A stretch of 36,335 nucleotides of DNA from Planktothrix sp. FACHB-1365 (lineage in GTDB: Bacteria; Cyanobacteriota; Cyanobacteriia; Cyanobacteriales; Microcoleaceae), in contig NZ_JACJSC010000045.1 in assembly GCF_014697575.1 (NCBI RefSeq), forward strand, positions 1 through 36,335. Reading direction: 5' to 3'. The notes beneath the pieces are model-generated. The model saw only the letters and a program-made list of their open reading frames with translations. It did no database searches and was not told the origin of the DNA. The position numbers and the translations under genes were made by a program. Positions 1 to 6,755 of this stretch are shown in pieces (position 1 is the first letter of the stretch; each line of letters starts with the position of its first letter).

Positions 1-478
1 AACTTAATAATTTTTTCTCAACGTTTCCGATGGTAATCAGAGGGGTAATCGGGTCTGATTCTTTCAGGGAATAGATATCTAATTTGTCCTCGTCAGAGTC
101 AAACAGGCCCCAATAGGTCGGTAAACCTCGGCTATCGCTTCCCAGATAAATACTCCCGTCCGCAGGTTCGCGCAATTCCCCCTCTGCTAAAACGGGGTGA
201 TCAATTAAGCAGGCGATTTCCGTTGCCTCTGGCTCGGTTGTGGGGTCGTCTTTTAGGCTTACAGTGATATATTCCACCGTTTCAACTTCTTCAAATTCAT
301 TAGCGATCGCTTCCCCAATGGCATCTAACCAGGTTTGTTTATAGGACAAGCTGCCAAACTGTTTCACATCTTCTTTACTCAGTCCCAACTCAGCCGCGTC
401 CTGCTTGAGTTCATTCAGGGATTTCTGTTGTAAAGATTCCGACTGAAGCCGCTTAACGGCTACACTAGCTGACGTCAT
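1..478 (-). CDS. Partial hypothetical protein with SAP-like N-terminus (runs off left edge)
   Basis: An open frame reads leftward from an ATG at 478 to the window edge without a stop, giving 159 visible residues; the C-terminus lies outside. AGGAG at 490-494 on the minus strand is a clear ribosome binding site. Residues about 17-45 (KSLNELKQDAAELGL, then TWLDAIGEA) resemble the short helix-loop-helix seen in SAP/Rho-N-like domains, which can bind nucleic acid; this is a weak resemblance. The rest is acidic (EFEEVETVEY, DSDEDKLDIYS) with no family I recognise. The gene lies in the accessory segment left of the tRNA-Arg gene, divergent from the RHH gene. The reading frame is convincing; the function is unknown. 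Confidence 0.75.
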   Translation of the reverse strand, partial: MTSASVAVKRLQSESLQQKSLNELKQDAAELGLSKEDVKQFGSLSYKQTWLDAIGEAIANEFEEVETVEYITVSLKDDPTTEPEATEIACLIDHPVLAEGELREPADGSIYLGSDSRGLPTYWGLFDSDEDKLDIYSLKESDPITPLITIGNVEKKLLS

Positions 479-512
479 AATAGAGTCATCTCCTATTAGT
501 AGGGATATACGG

Positions 513-550
513 CCCACTGGTGAAACGTTTGGAAGACAGACACCAGTGGG
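513..550. promoter_or_regulatory. 10-bp inverted repeat between divergent genes
   Basis: CCCACTGGTG at 513-522 and CACCAGTGGG at 541-550 are perfect inverted arms separated by 18 bases, followed by a T-rich run. It lies 35 bp upstream of the minus-strand ATG at 478. It could be a hairpin in the leader of that gene, a plus-strand terminator, or an operator. Confidence 0.5.
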
Positions 551-587
551 TTTGTTTTTGTGTTCTAGGGATACTGTAACGTTTAAG

Positions 588-628
588 TACACCCACTGTC
601 AACCCTTCAATGTTAAGATGTGGGTGTA
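588..628. promoter_or_regulatory. Operator-like 9-bp inverted repeat upstream of the RHH gene
   Basis: TACACCCAC at 588-596 and GTGGGTGTA at 620-628 are perfect inverted arms spaced by 23 bases, ending 21 bp before the ATG of the RHH protein. RHH proteins of plasmid and antitoxin type often repress their own promoter through such repeats, so autoregulation is a reasonable inference. A TAGAAT at 632-637 could serve as a -10 box; no good -35 is visible. Confidence 0.45.
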
Positions 629-649
629 GAGTAGAATTAATATGCACCT

Positions 650-835
650 ATGACTGTTCAAACCGTGCCTAGCAAGCTTCCTAGAGTTAACGTCTATATT
701 GATCCAGATCTCAAAGAGAAGGGAGAGAAACTGGCCAAGAAACGGTTCCGTTCTCTGTCTAACCTTTTAGCCTGGTTGCTAATTCAAGAGGTAGAGAAGG
801 CAGAAAAGGACGGAGAAATAGAGAACCAAGAGTAA
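650..835 (+). CDS. Small ribbon-helix-helix (CopG/Arc-like) DNA-binding protein
   Basis: A 61-residue protein. Residues 11-18 (PRVNVYID) form a likely beta strand, followed by two helices (DPDLKEKGEKLAKKRF and SLSNLLAWLLIQEVEKAEK) with the turn at RSLSN. This is the RHH fold of CopG/Arc/antitoxin-type regulators, which dimerise and insert the strand into the major groove. The C-terminus is charged and has no toxin partner: the next gene is on the other strand. No Shine-Dalgarno is visible; the start overlaps a three-codon mini-ORF (ATG at 642, TGA at 651-653). Probably a transcription or copy-control regulator of the accessory element. An inverted repeat lies just upstream and a terminator-like hairpin downstream. 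Confidence 0.75.
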   Translation: MTVQTVPSKLPRVNVYIDPDLKEKGEKLAKKRFRSLSNLLAWLLIQEVEKAEKDGEIENQE

Positions 836-861
836 AGCTCAAAATGCCATCACAAACAACT

Positions 862-890
862 CAACCCCCTAGCATTTTGCCGGGGGGTTG
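862..890 (+). terminator. Hairpin after the RHH gene
   Basis: CAACCCCC at 862-869 pairs with GGGGGTTG at 883-890 around a 13-base loop, 27 bp after the RHH stop codon, followed by TTTGCTAGG. The stem is GC-rich but the U tract is short, so termination is likely but not certain. Confidence 0.5.
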
Positions 891-983
891 TTTGCTAGGT
901 CTAGGATTAGGTTTTAACTGCAATCAAGATGATAGTAAATCCTAAACTTTAAGGGTAAAATTAAATTAGTTCATCACGTTTAT

Positions 984-1011
984 AAACCATCCCGTTAAAA
1001 GGATGGTTTTT
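984..1011. terminator. Bidirectional terminator
   Basis: AAACCATCC at 984-992 and GGATGGTTT at 1001-1009 form a perfect 9-bp stem with an 8-base loop. On the plus strand it runs into a T tract. On the minus strand it follows the stop of the coiled-coil gene (1015) by a few bases, so it can end both transcripts. Confidence 0.65.
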
Positions 1012-1014
1012 GCT

Positions 1015-1524
1015 TTAACTCAGAAGGCTTAAAGCTTGTCTGATAGCGTCTTTAATTTTACCCCCAGCGTTAGCTCTTAAGGTTAGGGCATCCTCTAGGA
1101 TATCCTTTACTTGTTGACTTATACCTGTATTCAGGTTTGACTGTTCCGTTGTATCTATACTTGTATTCAGGTTTATCTGTTCGGTCGTCTCTATACTTGT
1201 ATTCAAGTTTTGGTTACACTCAGTTAACTCAGTTTTTAGGGTATTAGTCTCAAGAGTAGATTCTAACTCTTTATTCTGTTTCCTTAGCTCCTCAATAGTT
1301 GTATTCAAGTTTTGGTTAGCTTGTTTTAACGCCTCAATTTCCGTTTTCAGTTCCGTTAATTCCGTCGCTGATTCCGATGGTTGAACCTCTCCCAAATGCC
1401 ATTGATTAATCAAATTAACAACAGCCGCTTTAATGGGTTCTGGACATCTAACCTGGACGGTAGTGTAGTCAGCCCGTTTCCCCCGTCCCCCTTTAGGCCT
1501 CACCATAATCTCATCAGTGGCCAT
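1015..1524 (-). CDS. Coiled-coil protein with basic N-terminal DNA-binding-like segment and NLNTxI repeats
   Basis: A 169-residue protein. Residues 8-40 (VRPKGGRGKRADYTTVQVRCPEP and a following helix) match the layout of short plasmid-borne cyanobacterial proteins with a basic tail plus a strand-helix-helix. Residues about 50-95 are heptad-rich coiled coil. The later part carries four NLNT(S/T/G)I units, two of them exactly 12 residues apart, and the C-terminal 35 residues are helical. The NLNT units are written with nearly identical DNA (18-bp repeats). Two more copies lie upstream of the ATG in the same phase, separated by stop codons, which suggests selection on the DNA as well as the protein. 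A partition or replication accessory protein is a reasonable inference but not shown. There is no clear Shine-Dalgarno; ATG at 1506 is an alternative start. Confidence 0.65.
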   Translation of the reverse strand: MATDEIMVRPKGGRGKRADYTTVQVRCPEPIKAAVVNLINQWHLGEVQPSESATELTELKTEIEALKQANQNLNTTIEELRKQNKELESTLETNTLKTELTECNQNLNTSIETTEQINLNTSIDTTEQSNLNTGISQQVKDILEDALTLRANAGGKIKDAIRQALSLLS

Positions 1525-1603
1525 AGGTTATAAAGTTGTATTCAAGTTTATTCCCTCATCCTACGGTCATCCTTTGGAGATGTCAATACCTGTATTCAAG
1601 TTT
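1121..1603. repeat. Six direct copies of an 18-bp repeat, ATAC(T/C)TGTATTCA(A/G)GTTT
   Basis: Copies start at 1121, 1157, 1193, 1295, 1532 and 1586, all in the same orientation. The first four lie inside the coiled-coil gene and the last two upstream of its start. The core TGTATTCARGTTT is invariant in five copies and in the sixth differs only outside the core. All spacings (36, 36, 102, 237, 54) are multiples of three. This looks like an iteron or partition-site array partly embedded in a coding sequence. Confidence 0.75.
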
Positions 1604-1706
1604 AATTTAACAACCGTCAACCTTACCCCCCTGCTGTCCCATGCCGCCGGGGGTAGTCATCCGTTGGGAGGTTTGGTTAAAAGTCAAATAGCGATCGCTA
1701 AAAAAG

Positions 1707-1847
1707 GGTGACGGTTCAGAAGTCCTTCTGTGTAAGGGTTTAAAAAAAAGGTGACGGTTCAACTGGGGTGGTGACGGTTGGGTGACGGTTCAGGTGACGG
1801 TTCAGAACTCCCTCTATATATATCTTTCAGCCATTGGTGACGGTTCA
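1707..1847. repeat. Iteron-like array of six GGTGACGGTTCA repeats
   Basis: Direct copies start at 1707, 1750, 1770, 1781, 1793 and 1836; the 1770 copy lacks the final CA. Spacings are 43, 20, 11, 12 and 43 bp, so the four central copies are packed about one helical turn apart and the outer two are symmetric. An A-rich tract (1856-1892) follows, as in iteron-type plasmid origins. No replication initiator is visible here. Simple heptamer repeats (TTGACGG-type) occur in cyanobacterial spacers and are the alternative explanation. Confidence 0.6.
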
Positions 1848-1933
1848 ACCCCTATTTAAGGAAAAAAAATAGAGAAAAAAATAAAAAGGATAAGGGGAAT
1901 AGTCGGGAAAGGAAAGGTTAGGGAAGACATAAG

Positions 1934-2086
1934 ATGCCTCTGTATCAATGTACAAGGGCATTGGGGGGTTATATTCCTAGGAAAATGCTCAGGGGAAATA
2001 TTAGGGCCAGAATCCGAGAAACGTTGCAACAGCCCGGAACTAACGACTTACCCAACCCTGAATTCTCACCACAGTATATGAACTAG
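1934..2086 (+). CDS. Possible small ORF, 50 residues
   Basis: ATG at 1934, TAG at 2084-2086. The product starts MPLYQCTRALGG and is basic in the middle (RKMLRGNIRARIRETLQ). An AGGGAAG stretch about 10 bases upstream could act as a ribosome binding site. It lies just downstream of the iteron-like array and is followed by a weak GAGGC/GCCTC hairpin (2106-2128). I recognise no family; it may be spurious. Confidence 0.3.
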   Translation: MPLYQCTRALGGYIPRKMLRGNIRARIRETLQQPGTNDLPNPEFSPQYMN

Positions 2087-2350
2087 ACAATAGATATAGA
2101 TGATTGAGGCTTGTTTCTAGCAGGCCTCTATTATTGTGTGGGGTTGCCTCTGAAAGTCTGGCTCTGACCGTTTGGGTTATCGGGTTTAGTTGGGGATTGG
2201 GAGAGTGATCGCTGTCGTTGCTGTCTGGATTAGAAATTGGGGTGAGGTTGACTGCCATTACCTGAACTATTAAATAAGGTTTCAGGATTATCGGTTTTAG
2301 TGGCTCTGGCAGTTCAGGAAGTTGGGTGTTGTTGGAAAAGCTGTTAGGAG

Positions 2351-2399
2351 AATGTCTCCAAAACGACTCCAAAATTATTGGAGACATTTTGGAGACATT
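2351..2399. repeat. 49-bp near-palindrome built from TGTCTCCAAAA units
   Basis: Positions 2351-2372 and 2378-2399 are inverted arms of 22 bp matching at 20 positions, around a 5-bp centre. Each arm itself contains two tandem GTCTCC-type units (the inner left unit is altered to GACTCC). It lies 39 bp from the 3' end of the tRNA-Arg gene. Candidate roles are an operator, a recombinase arm site or a terminator hairpin; the tandem-in-inverted layout favours a protein-binding site. Confidence 0.6.
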
Positions 2400-2437
2400 T
2401 AGAATAAAAAACAGGGTCTGAAAGGCTTGATTTTGAA

Positions 2438-2511
2438 CGGGTGTGGAGGGATTCGAACCCCCGACTGACGACTTAGAAGGTCGCTACTCTATCCACCTGA
2501 GTTACACACCC
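2438..2511 (-). tRNA. tRNA-Arg(UCU)
   Basis: The minus strand folds into a full cloverleaf: acceptor GGGTGTG/CACACCC, D arm ACTC/GAGT, anticodon stem GCGAC/GTCGT with loop CTTCTAA (anticodon TCT, reading AGA/AGG), T arm with TTCGAAT loop, and discriminator G at 2438. CCA is not encoded. Its 3' end faces the accessory segment at 1-2437, and tRNA 3' ends are frequent integration sites. Confidence 0.95.
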
Positions 2512-2775
2512 AATCTATAAGACATTTTACCTTATTCCTGCTCAATTTTTAACACAATCTCAAAAGACTTTTACTCAAGCCATTGACAGATGCCATGTTA
2601 TTCTGAGTAAATGGCGGAAATAAGAGGTTTGATCTCAAGCCAACTGTCACCCGTAAAGATCTGCCTAGCGTATCTTTGTCGGGAAAAGTCTGAGGCTTCT
2701 AGGCGGAGACAGAAGTTAAGGACTACAATCAAAGACACAGCCGACCGCCAGGACAGGAGTAGGTGCAGAAGTGTC

Positions 2776-3447
2776 ATGTTTATATTGAAACGAACGGATG
2801 TTGAAATAACAACGGTTCAACACCCTAGTAAAGATCAGCAGATTCCTGTTTTAAATTATCAGGGACAAACATTTCGCCTGATGAAAATGTTTAGCGCCCA
2901 ACAAGCGGAAGAGGCGAGAGCATTGTGGCGAGATCTCACTGATAACAAGGGAAAAGCTTGTGTCCTATTAGAAGAATCAGATCGATATAGTGTTTGGGGA
3001 AAAGTCCGTTTAGATCAACTCTTGGGAGAAGGTCACGGCGGAACAGACACCAAATTACCTATTTTGACTCAAGCCTGTTTACTCCTCTTGCAAGCCGTGT
3101 ACTTTGATATTGAAGATTTGCTAGGGGCGAAACAAGCGGGTTCTTTTGAAAAAGATTTGATCAAAATTTTTCAAAAGTCTAAGTTTCCCCAAGCCGATCA
3201 TTCAGAGGCTATAAAAACCTTACTGACCCTAAATCCCCTGGATAGCCTGCACATTCCACCTTGGCAAGAGAATCACCTCTGCACCTTGCTGCAAGAACTC
3301 TATAAGTTAGGGAAAGGCTATTTTGGGAATACCAGTTTTGCTGAAGGGATAGAAGAAGTGCTCGAAGATTTATCGCCAGATGATCGGGATCTGTTTATCA
3401 ATTGGTTGAGTCAGTCTGCTTTGGACAAACTCTGGATTATGAATTGA
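2776..3447 (+). CDS. Npun_F0813-type conserved cyanobacterial protein
   Basis: 223 residues from ATG 2776 (MFILKRTDVEI). The frame is open further upstream to 2611, but that 55-residue extension is basic, low in family resemblance and lies close to the tRNA, so I prefer the internal start. The core (QQIPVLNYQGQTFRLMKMF, EEARALWRDLTDNKGKACVLLEE, YSVWGKVRLDQL) matches, from memory, a widely conserved cyanobacterial family of unknown function; no transmembrane segment or catalytic motif is visible. The C-terminal half is alpha-helical and acidic. Monocistronic in appearance, on the chromosomal side of the tRNA. Confidence 0.75.
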   Translation: MFILKRTDVEITTVQHPSKDQQIPVLNYQGQTFRLMKMFSAQQAEEARALWRDLTDNKGKACVLLEESDRYSVWGKVRLDQLLGEGHGGTDTKLPILTQACLLLLQAVYFDIEDLLGAKQAGSFEKDLIKIFQKSKFPQADHSEAIKTLLTLNPLDSLHIPPWQENHLCTLLQELYKLGKGYFGNTSFAEGIEEVLEDLSPDDRDLFINWLSQSALDKLWIMN

Positions 3448-3581
3448 CCCATGTTAGACTAGCTGATCTGACCTAAATATGGGACGATCTTACCAAAGAC
3501 TCTTGTTGAAATGCTGGAGTTAAAAACGATCAGCTTCTCAAGGTTGTCTTAATTCTTTAAGTTGCTAGTTATTTTAATCTT

Positions 3582-4622
3582 ATGAGTAGCACTTCACAAC
3601 AAAAGTCCTCCTTATCGTCCTCCCTGTTTTCGGCACAGGGCTTGGTGATTGCAGGGATTGTGTGGGCTGTTCTTGCCTTGTTATTCTTCCTGCTGTTTAG
3701 TGTGACGGTAGAAGGAGAAGAGTTACCTCTGTGGTACTCCATCGGAACCTACTTTTTTGAATTAGGGGCATTTCTGGGAGCCTCGATTGTCTGTTATAGA
3801 AACTGGCAAAGTCCCCAGATGGTCAGCGGTCGCAATGTCTGGTTGTGTATCGGGTTAGGGGTATTTTTCTACTTTATCGGGGGTGTCCTGTTTGGGGTAT
3901 GGGAACTGGTTTGGCATTTAGATCCTGCGGTTTCCATCGCCGATGCCTTTTACGTCCTCAGTTACCTATTTCTGGGTGCGGGGATGATTTTGGCAGTTCT
4001 TTCTAAACGAGTGGATTTAGAAATTGCACAGTGGGTTGCTTTGGTGGGGGTAGCCGTTGCAGGAACCGCCTTTGGTTTGTGGGTGGCTAGTCCGACCTTT
4101 TTTGGATTACTGGGTTCACCGGAACCTGTGGCCATTGAACAACAGGTTGCTGCACCTTCAGTCCCGACTCCTGGGGTATCTGCCCCTAAAGTAGAAAAAC
4201 TGAGCACTCAAACCCCAGCAACGCCTGCTGCTGAATCCGAGGAAGAAACTTCACCCGCTCCTTTATGGGTAGAAGCCATTGATAGCAAACTCGAACCCCT
4301 CGAATTCGGGGTGAACTTGTTCTATATTATCGGGGATGTTTTCCTGTTAATTTTAGCAACAGCCCTGATTTTAGCGTTTTGGGGCGGACGATTTTCTCAA
4401 TCGTGGCGGATGATTGCATTTGCGATCTTTTCCCTTTACATTGCGGATATGTACTTCAAATGGTCTGACTCCCGACTGGAAGGGGACTATGAAAGTGGCG
4501 GTTTGCTAGAGGTGTTCTTTGTGTTTACGGGGGTTTTATTTGCGGTTGGCGCAATTTTGGAATACGACATCTCCACCCGTTCTCGTCAAAGCCGACGGAG
4601 CAGACGCACGGCGAAAAGTTAA
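3582..4622 (+). CDS. Multi-spanning membrane protein, function unknown
   Basis: 346 residues with about eight hydrophobic segments, near residues 20-43, 53-73, 86-110, 118-140, 149-170, 243-267, 276-292 and 309-326. A Pro/Ala/Glu-rich loop (about 171-235, with APSVPTPGVSAPKVEK) separates the first five from the last three. The C-terminus is strongly basic (SRQSRRSRRTAK). Conserved residues such as DAFYVLSYLFLGAGM resemble the membrane halves of some cyanobacterial sensor proteins, but no cytoplasmic signalling domain follows. I do not recognise a named family. No operon partner: the next gene starts 118 bp downstream. Confidence 0.75.
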   Translation: MSSTSQQKSSLSSSLFSAQGLVIAGIVWAVLALLFFLLFSVTVEGEELPLWYSIGTYFFELGAFLGASIVCYRNWQSPQMVSGRNVWLCIGLGVFFYFIGGVLFGVWELVWHLDPAVSIADAFYVLSYLFLGAGMILAVLSKRVDLEIAQWVALVGVAVAGTAFGLWVASPTFFGLLGSPEPVAIEQQVAAPSVPTPGVSAPKVEKLSTQTPATPAAESEEETSPAPLWVEAIDSKLEPLEFGVNLFYIIGDVFLLILATALILAFWGGRFSQSWRMIAFAIFSLYIADMYFKWSDSRLEGDYESGGLLEVFFVFTGVLFAVGAILEYDISTRSRQSRRSRRTAKS

Positions 4623-4740
4623 TCGATTGACCTGTTAGTCGAATTCTCGATATCCATCGGATCACCCTGATTAACCCCAACGTTAAATCTGATTCCTATT
4701 TTCATCCCTAACCCTTTGACATGAAGTGACTCCCAACTCA

Positions 4741-5718
4741 ATGACATCCACGAAACTTTCTGAATCTGAAAAACAGGAAATTATTAGGCTCTATCAAGAG
4801 GTGCCAGAGGAAACAACGATAACTTTGGCAGAACGCTATGGAGTCAGTAGCTCAACGGTGAGACGAGTCCTGCAAAATGCTGTTCCTAAAGATGTTTATG
4901 ACATTCTGACAACTCAAAAACAGCGTCTTCATCGTGCGGGTAAACGCTCCCTAGAGGATCTGGGTGATTTGGATATTGCCGAAACCCAACTCACTCTTGA
5001 TTTGGAGACACCTGAACCTGTAGAGGTTTCCCGCGAATCTACACTGATACTGCCTCGTAAGCGTAAACGCTCATCTGCCCTTGAGTCGGAGCCTATAGAA
5101 TCTAACGCTTCTAATTCTTTAGGAGAAGATTTTATACAGACTCAAGCGTCTAATTATCAACCCTCTACTCCCGGCTTAGAAGAACTGTTAGCAAAAGATC
5201 TGCTTGATTCCAGGGGCCATGTGTTTGGGGACTATGAAGATAATGAGGATGACGAGGAAAACCAGGAAGACGAAGAAGACGAGGATGGGGAAAATCATAA
5301 TGAGGAGGACTACCTAGACGAGTTTGGCGATGATGAGGATGAGGATGAGGATGAAGACGACAATCGGCACAATCTATTTTCTCACTCTCTGACGAGTGGA
5401 GGGACTGCATTAGTCAAGATTTTGCCTTTAACAGAAACGGCATTACCCAGAACCTGCTATTTAGTGATTGACCGCTCCTCAGAATTGATTGCTAAACCTC
5501 TGAGAGCGTTTAGTGAGTTAGGAACGATTCCAGAGGAGGAAATTCTGGAAAAAACCCTTCCTGTGTTTGATAACCACCGGGTAGCGAGTCGTTTCTCAGG
5601 ACGAAACCAACGGGTGTTTAAAGTCCCCGATGGCCGACTCCTGAGAAAAGCTGCCCCCTATCTACAGGCTAAAGGAATCACTAGATTGTTAATTGATGGC
5701 CAAGTCTATCGATTTTGA
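4741..5718 (+). CDS. HTH-domain protein with highly acidic central region
   Basis: 325 residues from ATG 4741; an in-frame GTG at 4726 would add five. Residues about 5-45 form a helix-turn-helix of the resolvase/transposase-like type (SEKQEIIRLYQ, TLAERYGVSSSTVRRVLQ). A basic linker (KRKRSS) is followed by about 45 residues made mostly of Asp and Glu (roughly 167-211). The C-terminal ~100 residues form a compact domain (TCYLVIDRSSELIAKPLRAF, RVFKVPDGRLLRKAAPYLQAKGITRLLIDGQVYRF). The layout is known from cyanobacteria and is sometimes labelled transposase, but no catalytic DDE residues are visible. A DNA-binding regulator with an acidic arm is more likely. Confidence 0.75.
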   Translation: MTSTKLSESEKQEIIRLYQEVPEETTITLAERYGVSSSTVRRVLQNAVPKDVYDILTTQKQRLHRAGKRSLEDLGDLDIAETQLTLDLETPEPVEVSRESTLILPRKRKRSSALESEPIESNASNSLGEDFIQTQASNYQPSTPGLEELLAKDLLDSRGHVFGDYEDNEDDEENQEDEEDEDGENHNEEDYLDEFGDDEDEDEDEDDNRHNLFSHSLTSGGTALVKILPLTETALPRTCYLVIDRSSELIAKPLRAFSELGTIPEEEILEKTLPVFDNHRVASRFSGRNQRVFKVPDGRLLRKAAPYLQAKGITRLLIDGQVYRF

Positions 5719-5783
5719 AGCAGACAGCAGACAGGAGACAGAAAAGGGTTTCCCGTCTTTCTCCTGTTCTCCCCCTGCTCTCT

Positions 5784-6641
5784 CTATTTCGTTGCTTGTA
5801 ATAAACCAAAACGAATCAATCCGGTTTCATAGCCTCGACTCATGAGCGGTAAGGCGAGAGCCGCTTGAATCGTTGTCCAGCCACTCAATACTAAACCCAT
5901 CAGGGCGCGAAGATCGAAGGCTGAATTAATCACAGTATTCCAAAAAGGGGCAACGGATACAGACCAATCGGCGGTTTGGAGATGGTTAAACCCAATTTGA
6001 GTGGCGATCGCTTCATATTCAGGTAAAGAAATCACATAAGGTAAGGCATAAACCCGATAAATTTCGGCTAAATGACGACGTTCTGCATCGTTAAGTTGTC
6101 CGGCATTTCCCTCTAAGGGACGATGACACCAAGTCGCCATCAGTAACGTTCCTCCGGGTTTCAACACTCGATAAGATTCCTGCAAAAACTTAATTTTATT
6201 CGGGAAATGTTCAGCACTTTCTAAAGACCACACCAAATCAAAGCGATTCGCCTCAAAGGGCATTTCTAAGGCATCAGCTACCAAAAACTTCGTTTTTGTC
6301 TGTAATTGGGCTTCTAGGGCACGTTCTGTGGCTCTTTTAGCTTGAACAGGACTCAGGGTAATCCCTGTAACCTCAGCTTGAAATTTATCGGCTAAATATA
6401 AGCTACTTCCCCCAATACCACAGCCCACATCCAGAATTTGAGATAATGTCAAAGGGTTTGAGGTCAACCCCCAGTTTAAAAGTTCTTCAATTAAATCAAT
6501 CTGGGCTTGACGTCGTTCTTTTTTGAGGGTTCCATCTGGCCCATAATATCCATGATGTAAATGTTCTCCCCAAATTTCTTCCCATAAACCAGAAGAAGAA
6601 TCATAGAATTGCTGAATTTGTTGATATAACGTTGAGTTCAT
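5784..6641 (-). CDS. SAM-dependent methyltransferase, gamma-tocopherol methyltransferase type
   Basis: 285 residues from ATG 6641; an in-frame TTG at 6650 adds three. The SAM-binding motif is ILDVGCGIGGSSLYLA (residues 69-84), with LVADALEMPF and FDLVWSLESAEH following. The N-terminal FYDSSSGLWEEIWGEHLHHGYYGP and the C-terminal FWNTVINSAFDLR...ALPLMSRGYETGLIRFGLL are characteristic of cyanobacterial and plant gamma-tocopherol O-methyltransferases (VTE4 class), which make alpha-tocopherol from gamma-tocopherol in the membrane. A sterol/quinone or mycosporine-pathway methyltransferase would be the alternative. Convergent with the HTH gene and divergent from ktrB. Confidence 0.8.
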   Translation of the reverse strand: MNSTLYQQIQQFYDSSSGLWEEIWGEHLHHGYYGPDGTLKKERRQAQIDLIEELLNWGLTSNPLTLSQILDVGCGIGGSSLYLADKFQAEVTGITLSPVQAKRATERALEAQLQTKTKFLVADALEMPFEANRFDLVWSLESAEHFPNKIKFLQESYRVLKPGGTLLMATWCHRPLEGNAGQLNDAERRHLAEIYRVYALPYVISLPEYEAIATQIGFNHLQTADWSVSVAPFWNTVINSAFDLRALMGLVLSGWTTIQAALALPLMSRGYETGLIRFGLLQATK

Positions 6642-6755
6642 CTGAATCAATCAAAGAATTTTTTTCGGACACACTTCGGTAAGCGTCTCTAAAGTATGAT
6701 TCTATTGATTCGGAATTGTCTTGTAACTTAACTTGAAGATTGAGCTTAAACTCCC

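Noticed and set aside
576-590. NtcA site upstream of the RHH gene
   Set aside because: GTA and TAC are nine rather than eight bases apart, and no -10 box is suitably placed.
1517-1711. Plus-strand 64-codon frame over the 18-bp repeats
   Set aside because: It overlaps the start of the coiled-coil gene on the other strand and translates repeats; no ribosome binding site.
1121-1847. CRISPR array
   Set aside because: Both repeat families are short (12 and 18 bp), unevenly spaced and partly coding; no spacers of uniform length and no cas genes.
2040-2387. Minus-strand 115-codon frame in the accessory segment
   Set aside because: It begins inside the 49-bp palindrome, has no ribosome binding site, overlaps a possible plus-strand ORF, and its Pro/Asn/Ser-rich translation shows no domain pattern.
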